A DNA stretch of 64,000 nucleotides from Pilatotrama ljubarskyi (Eukaryota; Basidiomycota; Agaricomycetes; Polyporales; Polyporaceae): assembly GCA_022385805.1 (NCBI GenBank), contig MU277732.1, forward strand, positions 72,871 through 136,870, written 5' to 3'. A program made the translations under genes and the position numbers. Numbering within the stretch: position 1 is the first letter of the stretch; each line of letters begins with the position of its first letter. Shown one piece after another: positions 13,915-26,728 of the stretch. Under the pieces are notes generated by a model. It saw only the letters and a program-made list of their open reading frames with translations, did not search any database and was not told where the DNA came from.

Positions 13915-15565
13915 CAGAGAAGCTGGGCGGGCCGACGGGCACTTGGTGCGCGTCGGTGGGCCCGTCGTCATTAGCGCCCACGCGCCCACTGCCATCTGTC
14001 TATCTGCGCCAAATCTGCGTGGAATATCAGACGGTAATTACCAAAAAGTCTCCTAAAGCACACGCGACTGACGAAGACCCGCGTTTGTTACTTTGTTGTG
14101 CCACCAGAGTGCAGAGCGCGCTCGATGATGCGAGAGGGCATATCTGGCAGACGAGCGCATCGTCGATCGTCGCCTCATTCGGATTCAGATTCAAATGGAC
14201 GCGAGTTCTGGAAAGCCTGAAGGAAAGCTGACGCGAAAGGCAGTACGACTCGGGAAGCCGGGGACTGGATTTGGCGGCGTCATCACATCCGCGAACGTAC
14301 GCCGTGACCTCGGGCAGGCGGGCGGAGGGTCGGACGGGTCTGTGAGGGACGCAGGGTAATACGGGGTGCGTATGGAGTGTTATGCAGAATCGATGGTTCA
14401 GAGCTTGGAAGAAGGCACGGCGCCAGATGATTGGGCGGGTGGGGGGGTATGGTTGCATGCTGCGCCACGATTCCGGGGTGAGTCCTGGCTGAACCGAAGA
14501 GGATGGGTGGATTTCCCGGAGCTGATGCTGCGATGCGCGGGAGGCGAGCGCGGCGGCGCATTGGCACAGAGTGCTTTGGCGGCGCACTGCCGAGTCAGGG
14601 GGGCAGCGCGAGAGGGCGAGCTGAGGCGGACGCGTTCGGATACGGGTGCGCGGCGAGCACGCTATGTGATTCGTGTCCGACGCGGTCGAGAGCAGCAGGC
14701 GGCGGGGCGGATCGCCATCAGAGAGGCCCGCAGCTGCGGTGATTCCGAGGAGCGCGAACGGCGCGGAGGGCTCGGGCGCCTGGGGAGAGAGAGAGGCGAT
14801 TGCTGGATGCGGCGCGGGGATGACGGGGCTGGCGTCGAGTGTGCGCTCCGTTCGCGATGTGCACACTCGCGGCCGGACGTCTGACGGAACCCGGTCAGGC
14901 GGTCGGCGCAGACACTCGCTGCACACCGTGCGCGTCACACACAGTCACGGAGGGCCCGCCCCCGGCCGTCCCGACGCAGGAAGCTGTCCAGCCGAGACGG
15001 GCGTGGGCGCGGAAATTCTGGTCGGAAGACATCTACGGCCGCTGCTTGTGCCCTGCTCGCGTCCCGGTTCGCGTGCAGAGTCGCGTCGCGTCGTGTCGTC
15101 GACGGCGAACCCGAAGTGCGAAGCCTGCTGTACCGACGTCGACCCCCGAACCGGACGCTGCCTCGGCGCTCGGAGTGCGGACGACGGCGGGGGCGGGCGG
15201 TGTGCCGGAGCAGCGAAGAGGTGCTCCGGATATCCAGCTGCATTGAGCGCTGTGATTGGCCGAGAGAGGGCATGGGTTCCCGTGTGTCCGGGCGTGGGTG
15301 GCACTCGAGCGTCGACTTGGTTCTCGGTGGGGAGTTCTGTCGGTGTTTTCCAGCGAACTGCATTCCTGCTCCAGGCGGCTTCTAGCGCGCGCCTGCGAGG
15401 CAGAGTGGGACTTTTTAATTAGACCCGCCCGATGGTCTGGGACACCGGCAGATCTTGATCCTGCCCATCGTGCGCGCCTATCTCGTGCGCGAGCGAGCAA
15501 TACCTCTGGGCGTCTGTTGGGTTAGCGTACTGCTCGCCATTCACGCTCCCTTTGCTCATATACCG
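13915..15565. other. GC-rich upstream region of the TEA gene
   Basis: Very GC-rich DNA with long open frames on both strands, the longest 303 aa on the minus strand from 14938. These have no motif, and their arginine/proline/serine bias is what random GC-rich DNA gives. One further ATTGG lies at 15255-15259. The region probably serves as upstream regulatory sequence. Confidence 0.45.
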
Positions 15566-15572
15566 TATATAA
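15566..15572 (+). promoter_or_regulatory. TATA box of the TEA-factor gene
   Basis: TATATAA lies 96 bp before the start codon at 15668 and is followed by a strongly pyrimidine-rich leader (about 15587-15640), the usual arrangement for a well-transcribed fungal gene. Confidence 0.6.
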
Positions 15573-15667
15573 CCTCGACCTATTCCGTCCGTCCTTCCCC
15601 CGCCCTCTTCGTCCCGTTCCCTCCTCCCCTCCCCCGCCGCACAGCGAGCAGACGTGTCGCCGCAGCC

Positions 15668-17605
15668 ATGGCTCCCAACCACCGCGACAACCTCGCTCAG
15701 CACATCCACATCTCCTCCGCCGACGACCTCTCCTACTCCGTCTCCGCCTCCGGCATCAATGACACCATCCAGACCATCGTCACCGGCCGCAAGTGCTGGA
15801 AGACAATGAAGGGCAAGGGTGAGGTCGTCTGGCCCCCATACCTCGAGGCTGCCCTCGTCGAAGGTCAGTCCCCCTCTCCCTATCATCCCGGCTGGGTATA
15901 TGCGCGTCATATCTCGGCCGCGATGTCCGTTGCTTTTTCTCGATCTTATGACTGACATTCCGCGCGTCCATCTAGGCCTCGAGAAGTACCAACCCGTCGA
16001 GTCTCGCACGTCCCGCTCGTTCGGACGCTTCCCCATGCGGAACAAGTTCATCTCGGACTACATCTACAACGTGACCGGCAAGCGCAGGACACCCAAGCAA
16101 GTGGGCTCCCGCCTCCAGCAGCTCCGCGATACCGCCGAGGGCAAGCGCAGTACGTCTATTCGACCTCTATCAACGCGCGCACGCGCATTCAATCCGGGAC
16201 TGACGCGTTTCCGTGCGCAGTTCTCCAGCAGCTGTCCAGCAGGCACCTTGCCATGATGCAGCCCAAATCGGCCAAGTCGCAGTCAAGTTCCGACTCCTCG
16301 TCCGAGCGACCTTCGACCGCCTCCAGTACGAGCTCGACGCCCGCGCCCTCGGCGACTCCTTCGAGCTCCTCGACGAGTACCCTTCCTCCACCGCCGCTCC
16401 GCGTCCCCTCCAGCTACGTCTCGATTGACGTGATCCCTGATCCCGGCATGCCTCTTCCCCCGTTGCGTCTCCCCTCACTTGCGGGCATGGGCTCTCCCAC
16501 CGCGACCCCCTCGACCATCGCGACCTTCGTCCCCTCTCCCACCTCGTCGCCTTCAGGCATGGGCCTTGGCCTGAATGCTTCCGGCCCTCGTGTCCTCCGT
16601 CAGATCGACCCCTCGGTCACCTTCATGTCCCGTGCGCCGCTCGCTGCGTACTCGAGCTTCAAGGTCTCGAGGAAAGGCACAGGCCCTGGTCACGTCCACA
16701 TGGAGCGGACGGAGCTCGAGATGCTCTCGAGCAGCTGCATGCCCATGCCGCAGTGGCCCAGCGAGATGGAGTGCACCTTCCTGTACCGTACGCAGTTCGT
16801 CCCGCGCTTCTGGGAGACCCTGTGCCGCTCGGCAGGTGAGCTATCCGCATTTGTATCGAAAATGGCGCGCATATACTCATGTGTCCGCTTTTCCACCGCG
16901 CCCCAGACCCGTCAGTGTTCACCGTCGTGCAGGAGATCGTCCGCTCTGGTGCCCCCGAGCAACACGCCCCTGAGGACGTCCTCCTCTCGATCGTCTACCA
17001 GTTCAACAACGTCTCGGCGACGCCCCCGCTCTCGCCCGACAGCGCGACCTTCTCCGAGACCGCCAGCCGGCCGAGCACCGCAGGAAGCCAGTTCTCGTCG
17101 ACCAGCGCAGTGAGCTTTCTCCTTTCCCCCGTTTCCCCGCATATACTCACTCATTCTGCGCGGCAGTCGGACCTCGGCTCTGATCTCGACGACATCATGA
17201 TGTTCAACTACCCGCTGGACGTGCCGAGCATGCACAATTCGATGCACGGCAGCCTCCCTCCCCTCCACTCAGCGATCGACATGAAGAGCAGCATGCCCCC
17301 GTCGCTCATCCATGCTGACGAGGATGCGTACGCAAGTCTCCCCCCTACGCCGACTTCCCCGCTCGAGCTGTCCGCCTCGCACCTCGGGTGGCACAACTCG
17401 CTGACGGGCTCGCATGGAGAGTGCGGCCAGGGCCTGTATGGCCTGAGCACCGGCCTGAGCACGGCTGTCGGCCTTGGTGGAGGCGACGTGGCAATTGCGG
17501 GCTCTGGACAGTACATGGGCGTGAGTACTCCTCACGCTACCGCATATAGCCTGCATATCTAACGTGTCGCCATCTCAGAGCTACATGGGCCAGTATGGCA
17601 TGTGA
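15668..17605 (+). CDS. TEA/ATTS-domain transcription factor
   Basis: Six exons: 15668-15863, 15976-16149, 16221-16835, 16907-17109, 17167-17520, 17579-17605. All introns are GT-AG (57-112 nt) and the joined protein is 522 aa. Residues about 44-123 form a TEA (ATTS) DNA-binding domain; CWKTMKGKGEVVWPP and FPMRNKFISDYIY are typical of its helices, and TPKQVGSRLQQLR is its recognition-helix region. The rest is rich in serine and proline, with a possible activation region. The family includes fungal AbaA and Tec1, regulators of development and filamentation that act in the nucleus. The start has a TATA box and pyrimidine-rich leader. Domain identity is firm; the target genes are unknown. The gene stands alone, with long gene-poor DNA on both sides. 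Confidence 0.9.
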
Positions 17606-20600
17606 ACGGTCGTCGGAGAGCCGGCGGTTCCTGTGCGCTATGCCGTACTTGGGCTTGAACGCGGCCTCAACGAGCCGGTGAACAAGTCGAAGGACGGCTT
17701 CGGCGCGACGGGCGTGCGGTGCGTATACCCTGCACAACTACTCGACCCCGCACCCCTCGCGCACGCTTCGTCGGCTCACCAGGACGAACGCGCTACGGCG
17801 GTATTGTCGTCCGGACGGATCAAAGGTGGACCATGGACAGCGGATCTTGGACGGTGCTCTCCCCATGCTCGGTGTCGCGCGCGCCATATCTCGCCATGCC
17901 CCCTTCTTCCTCCTCCCCTCTCCTCTCGATCTATTCTCGCTTCGCTTCACGTCTCGATTCCCGACCGCAAGATCTGTGTCTCTAGCATACCCGTACCACC
18001 ACCTAATCATCGCCCGCTGCACGCTTGGCGCCCACTCCCTTGTACTGTCGCTCTTTCCCCATAATCGCGCCCTCGCGCCGTCCATGCCGCTCCCTTTGCC
18101 CAGGCCCCTGTCGCTCCTTTAATGCACCCGAGCTGGTCGCTACCAAGGCCCTGCGGGCTCGGCACGCGCCATCTTCGGACGTTCCCTGCCTCTGTGCTGC
18201 TTGTCTCATACCTTCCCGTACGAACATTTCGCCCCGTCGCCGTCGCGACGGCAGGCCATTCATCCACCCTTCCATATACGATATTGTTGCATTACTACAT
18301 ACACCAGTGTCTTACTACCTGCGCCCTTTATCCCCTCCATGCTCATCATCTGCCCATTAAAGTTGTCCGGCGTCGCGAGACGTCGGGCGTTCATTGACAT
18401 TCATGCAGACATATGTTTTCTTACAATCTCTTTTCCGCCGCCGCGGCTGCGATCTAGTTCGTACGATATTGTGTATACCTCAGCCATCCGTGTCCCGCCG
18501 TCGGGCTCGTCTACTGTGTCCATTATTACCATGTTACTGCAACTGTTACCATCGTCTCGCCTCGCCTCCGAGTCTCCTGCCGGGGCGTACGCGGCCTCTG
18601 TAATACCTCCCCCGCCGGTACCCAGCCACTGTTAGCGATAGCAGCCTCTCTATCTTTCCCTCTCCCACCCCCGTCGTGTCGTGTCCCGTTCATCGTACAA
18701 TACCATCCTCGTATCATACCACCGTAGTCATCCATGGCTGGAGCCCTGGCCACCGCCTGCCGCTCCGAGCTGTGCATCTTGGGTCTGCTGCCCGCGTATG
18801 CGTACTGATACTCATGTACGCGTTCTGTGCCCGATGAGGGCGCGCGAATGCATTGTATATAGAGCATATATCATCTCGACGCTGTTTTACGCGATATCTT
18901 GGCTCGATGAGTCTCTGCGCGGACGGCACGCGGATGTTCTTGGTACGGATGAGTGAGTACTACTTAGTGAGTAGTGATATCGCCCTGAAGTTTGCTTCGG
19001 CTGAAGGTCCTCGGCGCTACAGTATCTCGTCGGAGCGCCGGTGCTGGACATCGTCCGCGCCGCCGCGCGGACCCGCCGATGCACGGTATGCCTTCCTACT
19101 ACAACCTCGCACGGGCAATCGTTCCCAATCTTCGCGACGATACACACGCACACACTCGGCGGGCTCGCCGCGCCGCGCCAGCCCGCTCGCGCGTGATATC
19201 AACGCGGCGGAGGCACATGGGCCTCGCGGGCCCACGGGCTGCGCCAAGTTGTCCCGGGCTCTGATCGCTACTACTGAGTGTCAGGTACGCCCTTATGTAT
19301 AGACAATATAGTGCGTGCGCCGCCCGATGCGAGCCCGGAGGGTCGAGGCTCGCGCTTAAGCTCGAAGGGCGAGCGTAGGGCGTAGGCTAAAGATTAGGCA
19401 GCGCAAGGCACGCGCACTGCATTACGCTGCGAGATTCGGCGATGTGTACATGTGCGCAGCGCTATCGGGTGACTTGGGGCGCGGGACAAAGTGGTGCAGT
19501 GCATATCTGCGAGTGCGACGACGACTGGGACTCGGAGGGCTGGACGGGACGAGGCGACGAGCGGGAACGGTTGCGCACAGGCACCCGAGCTCGCGATGAC
19601 GCGGGCGGGAAGGGGGGGAAGGTCTATGCAGAGTTCTGTAATTTATGGTGTTCGGAAGAAGCTTGCTGCGCGAGCTGCTATGCCGGTGCATTCGTCTGAA
19701 TCCTGAGGCTCGAATCCTGAGTCTTGACATGACGGGGCGCGGGTGCAGTACCGTCTCCCGTGGAAGGCGTGATAAGTATGCATTGAGCACGACGCCTCGC
19801 AATCGAAGGGTAGGGGGAGGCAGAACGTGGAAAAGAACCCCGTGTTCCGTATCGCAGGGAGCGATGCACAGGAAGTGGCGGGGGCTCCAAGGGCGCTGCG
19901 GTGTGCAATGGTGCTCTGCACAGCGTGCCTAGAACGGAGAGTAAAGGAACATGTCGCTGGAGGGATGTGCAGCGACCTGAGGGCGCAGGGCACATCGCGT
20001 ACGCGATCCACGACGACCGTTCAAGCGCGAATGGAGGGGAAGCCATAGTGGAGCGCGCACTGGCGGCGCGCGCCCCCCTGCACCCCACTTGGGGCGTCGG
20101 GGGGCGCACGACGCCGAGCACGGTGCCTAGAACGGAGAGCGAGTGAGGAACAAGGGCGGCATGGCGGGAACCGAGGCAGGCCCCGTGCAGCACGCAGAGG
20201 CACGTTACGCATAGCTCAGCTGCAGCCCGCGAGGCCGACGCGCTGGAACGCGTCGGAAAGGTGAGAATTGGCGCCATCTCAACAGTGCGCCAGGAGAGAG
20301 AGAGCATCGAGGTCCGATTGTTGGTATCTAGCAACGGAGAGTGCGAGCGGGGTGACGAGCAGGAACCCAATCCGGAGTGCGCGTACATCTTGAGCCATCG
20401 CGATGCAGAGCCAGTGACAACGCACATTACAGTGGGCGTAGTAAGCCCGACGAGAAGCATCGTACCGGGGAGACCCAAAACCTGGAACACCAGCAATCCT
20501 GTCAGGCAATGACTCCTGCCGTGATGTTGAACATACTCGCAAATGCTCGCCGCCGCCGGCCTCCAGTGTTTCCTTCGAACGCGACGAGGTGACGCACCCC

Positions 20601-22770
20601 CGCAGAGCGCGAGGGTAGGGCGGGAGTCCCCAGCGTCTTCGAGATCACAGAAGGTATGACTCTTGCTCAGAGGCAGGAAACAGGGTCAGGTCTCGCGAAG
20701 GCCGCTGACCAGTTGTCCTCGGAGAAGCGCAGAACGACACCGGCGGCAAGAATGTGGTGCTGAGTGCGCGCGACACCCCGAGCGGCGCGAAGTCAGGGCA
20801 TGAAAGTCAAAGTCAACGTCCTCCGGGAAGCCCAGCCATAGAAGACGACGCGCAGAGTGCAGCGATGTGCAGACTGGATCGCGCTGCACACCGATGACGG
20901 CGGCGCAGAAGGCCGGCGTTTGTTACGTTGTTCAATGCACAAAGAATCGGGCGAAGTCGGCGAGTGAGCTCGATGAGCACTTCGAGATGCATAGCCCCGT
21001 GAGCTGAATACGGAATCAGTTCAGGGTCTGCAGGGTAATCGAGCGATCGGGAACACCGGCGGGCGAGCTGCGGGTAGAGAAGGGATGCGGCGCGGCGTGC
21101 GGACGCGCCGGCGGTACCACATCGACGATGCGCGGAAGTGATGGCGGTCGTCAGGGCAGTGGACGAAGAGAAGGTCGAGACAAACTCGAACTGGAAGCGG
21201 AGCCATTCCAAAGTGCGGCAGGGCATGTCATTGATGCACGGACGGACTATCGGCGCACACCGCGTCAAGTTCCTCCAATGATCCGCTATGAGAACCCGGA
21301 CGGACAGCGGGACGGGGCGGAGGTTGGCGGAGGGAGCAAGGGATGGCTTCGCTTGATGGATGTGCGTCGAGTCGACTTGTTGAGTTGACTCGTATTACGC
21401 ACTAGAAGATACGGGGGCGAGACCGGGTGGTCATGAAGCCTAGTGCGATGTCAATCGCTGCAGGCCCGGTGTGTCCGTCCTACGGTGGTGGATCAGGGCA
21501 TGCGCAGCATGATAGGTGTGATCTACAACTCTACAGCCCACCGACACGCCGCACGGGCGCGACCGATCTCTCCCAGACCTCTGTTGAGTAGCCTTTGACC
21601 GCCCGAAACACAAATGCGTCTGGCGGACATCCGGCACATACGACGCGCGAGATAGGACCGTTGACCGAACGGAGATAGGGCGCGTGGAACGCGAGGCCGA
21701 CCGAAAGCGAAGAGAACGCAGGGTCCGTATGTCGAAGGGCGCAGATTAGGATAGATTGTACGGCGGAACATCGTGTATGTGGGCAGCCATGCACGAGTGC
21801 GACACCAGGCCGCGGCTTCTGGTAGCTATCGATGATGGGACCACGCTGCAACTCTGGCGAAAAGCAATAAACTGACATGTCAACGGGTGCAGACGCGGGC
21901 GCACGAGGGCCAAGGCTGCAAAGTCCGAGGACACAGCACCTGCGCTTGTTCCAGCGTTGCCGAGTGGGAGAGGCGATCGTAATACGTACAACCCGGGGCT
22001 GCGAGAGGCTGAGCGGGCCGCCCTACGCACGGTCTCAGGCGTCAGGACCTGGCTGTCAGCGGGAGGTGCCGCAGATAAAGTGAGTACACACTGAAAATAG
22101 CAGACGCGCAATGAAGGTCTTCTCCCGTGAGCTTCAACCGCTGCAGACCTCACGTTCGCCTCGGGTGAGCGTGACGCGCAAGCCTTGGAGAAGCGGGTCT
22201 ATATGGCGTGTGAAATCGGCACGGTAGGCGGCATGCCTTGGCTCTCGCGCTGGCAGGCTTCGGAGGGCCGCCTCGAGGCTCACACGTCCCATGGTTGACG
22301 TGATGAACGGAGCGACGCTGAGAGGATATGGTATCTTGGGAATATCGCCACGAGTGTCTGGAGTATATCAAACTCGAGAAGAACAGAAGCGCACTATATT
22401 CTGGAGCCATTTCAAGGGAGTGACGTCTCGCTGGGTCTGAAAGCCTTTCCTTGGTGAGAGGCGCCTCCAGGTGCTGTACGATGCGCGAGGGGAGCGGACG
22501 AGTCTCGCAGTATGCATAGTACGGGACACCCTGTTCTGTTCGACACATATGTCAATGAGGCGTGTCGGGGTACTTTTTATTTATCTCTCACCTGACAGCC
22601 TTCTTCCAATTACACCCAATCTCTCTTCCAGATCAGTCGTAGTTGATACCCTGAGCCACCATTGTGAGCCTGAAGCCATAATCTGCTTTCTTTCCTGATC
22701 AGATGCAAGCAGATACAAGTTCGCGCGACGTACCCGTATCGAGACGTACGTGTCGATTGTGTATGATCTT
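17606..22770. other. Gene-poor stretch after the TEA gene
   Basis: The first part probably holds the TEA 3' UTR; it is rich in pyrimidines up to about 18.7 kb. A 272-aa frame (19678-20496, minus) and several shorter frames carry no motif. A degenerate direct repeat lies at 19925-19950 and 20123-20151 (listed separately). I see no gene here that I can support. Confidence 0.45.
19925..20151. repeat. Degenerate direct repeat pair
   Basis: GTGCCTAGAACGGAGAG occurs at 19925 and again at 20123, each followed by a related purine-rich stretch ending in GGAAC. The flanks are only loosely alike, so this looks like an old duplication of about 200 bp. Confidence 0.4.
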
Positions 22771-22779
22771 ACTTGAGCT

Positions 22780-23360
22780 GGAGTAAACTTGGAGGCTCCA
22801 GGACAAGTGATGCATGCATAGCAGATCCGAGTCAGCCACCCACAATTGTCAAAGACCACTTACAGCCGTCCAGGAACGCCAAGTTCCGCAAGGTCTCTTA
22901 CTCCCAACGTTTTCAGGAAGACGGTCAAGAGCATGGTCAAGGGAAGGGTCGCTTGCCAACGATGCTGATTATAACTTCGACGAGCGCCCATTGCCGCAGG
23001 TGGCGGGATTTCCCTGTATGGGCATATCCCTCCTTCCACGTGGCTCAACGTGGTTCACATTGCACAACTCGCTGCAGACGGCGGCAGAGATATTTCTCTT
23101 CTGGCTCTCCTCCATAACACCTCTTCAAGTCGAGGAACATGACCAGACTTGCCGTACACCTCTGCGAGTACCTAAGCTGCCTACTGGATTTGCTGCCTTC
23201 CATGCGTCACAAGTTAAATAAATTGCTTCGGCAGTGGAGGATGCTCCCGCAATGGCCGCTTGATCAGTTTCGTGACCCGCGATCTGCAGGGAATCGCTGA
23301 AGGGGAGAGGCCTCAGAGCTGAACAGTATCGCTTTGGTGAGCTTGTCCGTGGGTGCATGG
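22780..23360 (-). pseudogene. Possible hAT transposase relic
   Basis: A minus-strand segment at about 23166-23226 encodes IYLTCDAWKAANPVG. It resembles the conserved LTCDAWQASN block of hAT-family DNA transposases. The frame stops soon afterwards, and further open pieces towards 22.8 kb are in other frames with plausible splice signals (for example an acceptor CTGATCAG). No catalytic DDE set, zinc finger or dimerisation domain can be assembled. Either this is a short decayed fragment or the likeness is chance. Confidence 0.3.
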
Positions 23361-23591
23361 GATTCTTTCAGAACGCGAGACCCGTCGGGTGTGCTGCGGT
23401 AGGTCATGGTATTTGTACACATCCGCGTTGAAAAGAACTGTTGACTTGTACCTTGACATCCCCCTGCTCACATCGGCTTCAGTCGCAACGAGCATCATCG
23501 CTTTGGAGAAACGGTATAGCGCAAAGCTTGTCGAAAGACTGTAGGCAGCATCTCACTTTTGATCTCCAGACGAACATCGGCCGCGGCGGTC

Positions 23592-25210
23592 ATGGAGGCC
23601 AATCGCGACTCATGCCCCTTGCTTCCTCTCGACGTGCTCGAAGATGTCATGGCGGTATCAACCTTTTCGACCATATCTGCACTCATGCAGGCATGCTGGT
23701 ACTTGTATGACGTCGGCCCCAGACATCTCCTCGGCCGAGGTGTCACTTTCACCGACTTGAACCAAGTTCCATCTTTCGACAAGTTCGCACGCGTCCAGTA
23801 TCCACGACGATTCTCCTATATCCGCACCTTGGACATCGCGCTAGGATGTCGCGGAACCTCGGAGTTTGTGAACACGCATCTTCTCGTCTCACTCGTCTCA
23901 CTATTAGAAGATACTGCTTTGCGGATAGAGACGCTCGTCCTACGAGACATGGTCATACGGACCCACCCTACCCATGTCCGCGCTCTCCAGCCCCGTGCTC
24001 TCGAGCTCATCTGCAACGCAATCGAGCACCTCCAAGGCATACGACATGTCGCATTCGGGCCAGCCAGGCACCGCATCTGTCAAATACTTCGAAGGACGTC
24101 CTGGCAACTCATCACCGTCGATCTCGAGTGCGTGCACTGTTCCCACCTCCCTCTCTCCGTAGCCGCTGCTGGTGATCCGTCCGGGCACGTTGGAGCCCTC
24201 AACGTCCTGCAGCGCTGTCATCGGACGCTCCGTAGCGTGCGCTGGAATTGCGCCTTCGCTTTGTACGACCTCGGGGCCCATCTCACACCTGCCGGCACAT
24301 TTGCACATGTGCGCAAGCTTGGAATCGCTCATTTGGGTCCAGCCAGGCCGGGTTTGCTGTCGCACATCGCCTCTTACGTTCGGGCGTTCCCCAACATCAC
24401 AGAGCTCGAAATCATCCCTGCCAACTATTCCCTCCGTCGGGACGAAGCTGCATTGTCCCGTCTACGCACGCAGAATCAAGAAGAGCAAGCCCGCCATGGG
24501 ATGTGGTCGGGGCTCACCCGATGCAGCGGGGATGTCCTAGGCCTCTTCGCCTTGGGTCTTCTCCTGCCCGTCTCCCATCTCGAATGCGTGCCCCGGCGCA
24601 GCGTTCCGTTGCAATCCATGGGAATATTGCGTCGTGTCTTGTCAGACGCCCGCCCTACCTCCTTCTCCATCAGCCTGCATGGTCGAAAAGCCCTGCTCGA
24701 GGAGGGAGGTTTCGTCGCTGTCCTCTGTAATCCTGCGACCCAGACAATCCGCGAGATTCTGGTCGAGGTCCGCTTGGCTGCTGGGGATGTCAAAGACGAT
24801 GCCTCCAGTGTCATGGTACGTCCTCCTACTCTGGGATGCAGCGCGCACGATCTTACGTCTGCCCCGAACCGCCATGACAGGAAGACATCCTCCAATCGTT
24901 GCGCAGTCTACCTACGAACATTCAGACGCTTGATCTGATACTCGACTACTATGTCATCAACCGTCTGTGCTTCGGCGACAACTTCTCTCGTGTGTGGACT
25001 AAAGTCGTGGCCTGGCTTTCCAGCCGCCGATCATACGAGAAGGCTGATCTGGCCGCTTTTGCCGGTCGCATCCGCGCTGCAGTCTCGCATCTGACGGCAG
25101 TGACTGTCCGATTCTCCGACCGCTGCGTTGAGTCGGCTCGGGAACGGTCAGAACTCGGTACGTTGGCGCGCGAGAAGAATCATGAAGATGGAGTTTCGTC
25201 CGCCGAGTAG
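23592..25210 (+). CDS. F-box family protein
   Basis: Two exons, 23592-24815 and 24881-25210, joined by a 65-nt intron (GTACGT to ACAG), give 517 aa. The N-terminus (LLPLDVLEDVMAVSTFSTIS, residues about 10-30) is an F-box-like motif, the part that binds Skp1 in SCF ubiquitin ligases. The rest alternates hydrophobic and polar segments, as in the leucine-rich-like C-termini of basidiomycete F-box proteins. It is paralogous to the minus-strand gene at 31643-33411: the block before ETLVLRD here matches the one before ESLVLRD there, and the last exons also align. The substrate is unknown. I chose the ATG at 23592 over an upstream TTG in the same frame. A later open segment (25210-25310) could be an extra exon. 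Confidence 0.7.
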
Positions 25211-25835
25211 TGGTATCCTCCGCTCGTTGAAGACGTTGGACGTTGATGCGGACGGTTGGCAACTCAGTGTCTCCGACTATCTCGTCTCCGGCCAGATCAT
25301 GGAAGCGGTGCGTTGTACCACGATATGATGAGTAGGTGATTCATGCATATGCACGATTGTAGCATCGGACATTGGTTCTCGACATGGTGGCGAAGCTGTC
25401 CACACTTTTTCGGACTGAATGTCAGGTTCTGCTATAACTCGAAAACTGTCTTGACTCTTGCCTTCCCAATATGCACAATCCCCCACCACCGATTGTATCA
25501 CAGCGCCCTCACTATCCAAGATAGCGAGACAAGCCAACAAAGTAAGTTGTATATGCGTATTACCCACTTGGGACTACTGGTGCCAACGACTTCAAGACTT
25601 TCGAACCTCGCTGCAGCAGCAATCACGCCGACCTTTCCACATGCTCCGCCGGTCCTTGTTCGTTTCGAGAGCAGCTCTTCTAGCTGGCTCAAGCTGAATG
25701 TCTGGCCTCCAGGGTAGCGGTCATGCGCCGCGTCTTCTCTGTTGGATTCTGATCGTTTTCAGTCAAACTTTATGGGATATGTGGTACCTTTCGACTCCCG
25801 GCAGCCGTGCTTGGCTCCTGAGAATATATCCAGTG
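25211..25835. other. Spacer with F-box-like debris
   Basis: An open segment near 25210-25310 (ILRSLKTLDVDADGWQLSV) ends at a GTGCGT donor-like site and may be leftover coding sequence of an F-box copy. The remainder shows no clear gene. Confidence 0.3.
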
Positions 25836-25930
25836 CGCTCGCCCTTCGCATTCGCGTTGCAGTTTCGCATTTGACGAACGTCGCCGCCCGCCGTTCCGAC
25901 CGCTGCTTCAAGGCGGCCCTCATGGGATCT
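25836..25930 (+). pseudogene. Truncated copy of an F-box gene 3' exon
   Basis: Translation gives IRVAVSHLTNVAARRSDRCF, clearly related to IRAAVSHLTAVTVRFSDRCV in the second exon of the F-box gene just upstream (25058-25150). Nothing upstream of this block supplies an F-box or a proper first exon, so this is a partial tandem duplicate, now non-coding. Confidence 0.6.
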
Positions 25931-26728
25931 CGTGTGTACGGGAACTCGTCACCCACGCGGCCTTGGGCTCTTTGGAAGGAGAAGTCACGCTTACCCTCGC
26001 GTCGAGGGGGTCCAGTCCAGGTGGATCGCCACGAAGCCAAATCACAGACGATGGGGTGAAGTAGAAATAGTGGCATCTGCAGGACGTTCATGTGGTGTGG
26101 TAAGTTCACGCCGGCTGATTGCGATTGTCCTATCTCCTGCTGGACGATGAACGACGCGGCGTGTTGTAGCCATCGTGGACTTCGTGTATTGGCTATGCGA
26201 AGGCATGGCAAGTTCCCCGTCGTGATCATCGATCAGTCCTAGTATTGTAGTGTAGCCCATTGACGGTATGGACGAAGCCCACTAGCGCATGATGTATCCT
26301 TCCACTTCCTGTAGGGCACAGCTCCCATGTAATGGATGCATGCACATAACGACACCAAGCCAACTTCACACAGCCTAGATGTTGCTGCAGCACGCGCCAT
26401 CACCACGTCTCTTACACGTCAACTCGGACGCAGCTACAACGCTGTGAGGCATAGCTGGCAGAGGCCCAGATCTCACGCAGCAGGAAGGCGCACAGATCCG
26501 ACACGAGTTGCAATGCATTACTTGACCGTCCACTACCATGGCGAGTACACTAGTACGTTAAGATCCGCTCGTATGCGTATGAATGTAAGTCCGTGACCTT
26601 CGTGACCAAGAATATGAAAACGAAAGGGAGCGAAAGCGAATGGAGGGGGAGGTGGAGAGACATCAAAGTCCCGTTGTCCATCAACGAATCGAACCATCGT
26701 CCTGAAAACAGCACCAAGTCTGTATGCT
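25931..26728. other. No recognisable feature
   Basis: This stretch lies between the F-box debris and the 3' end of the minus-strand glucanase. No motif is seen. It probably includes the 3' UTR of the glucanase. Confidence 0.4.

Noticed and set aside
14027..14938. 303-aa minus-strand open frame upstream of the TEA gene
   Set aside because: Composition is Arg/Pro/Ser as expected from GC-rich non-coding DNA; no motif; overlapping open frames of similar length exist on the other strand.
19678..20496. 272-aa minus-strand open frame with a hydrophobic start
   Set aside because: No family motif, and it overlaps a direct repeat; other frames are open for similar lengths.
25128..25328. Third exon of the 23.6-kb F-box gene
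   Set aside because: No splice pair joins it in frame without reaching a stop; left as debris.
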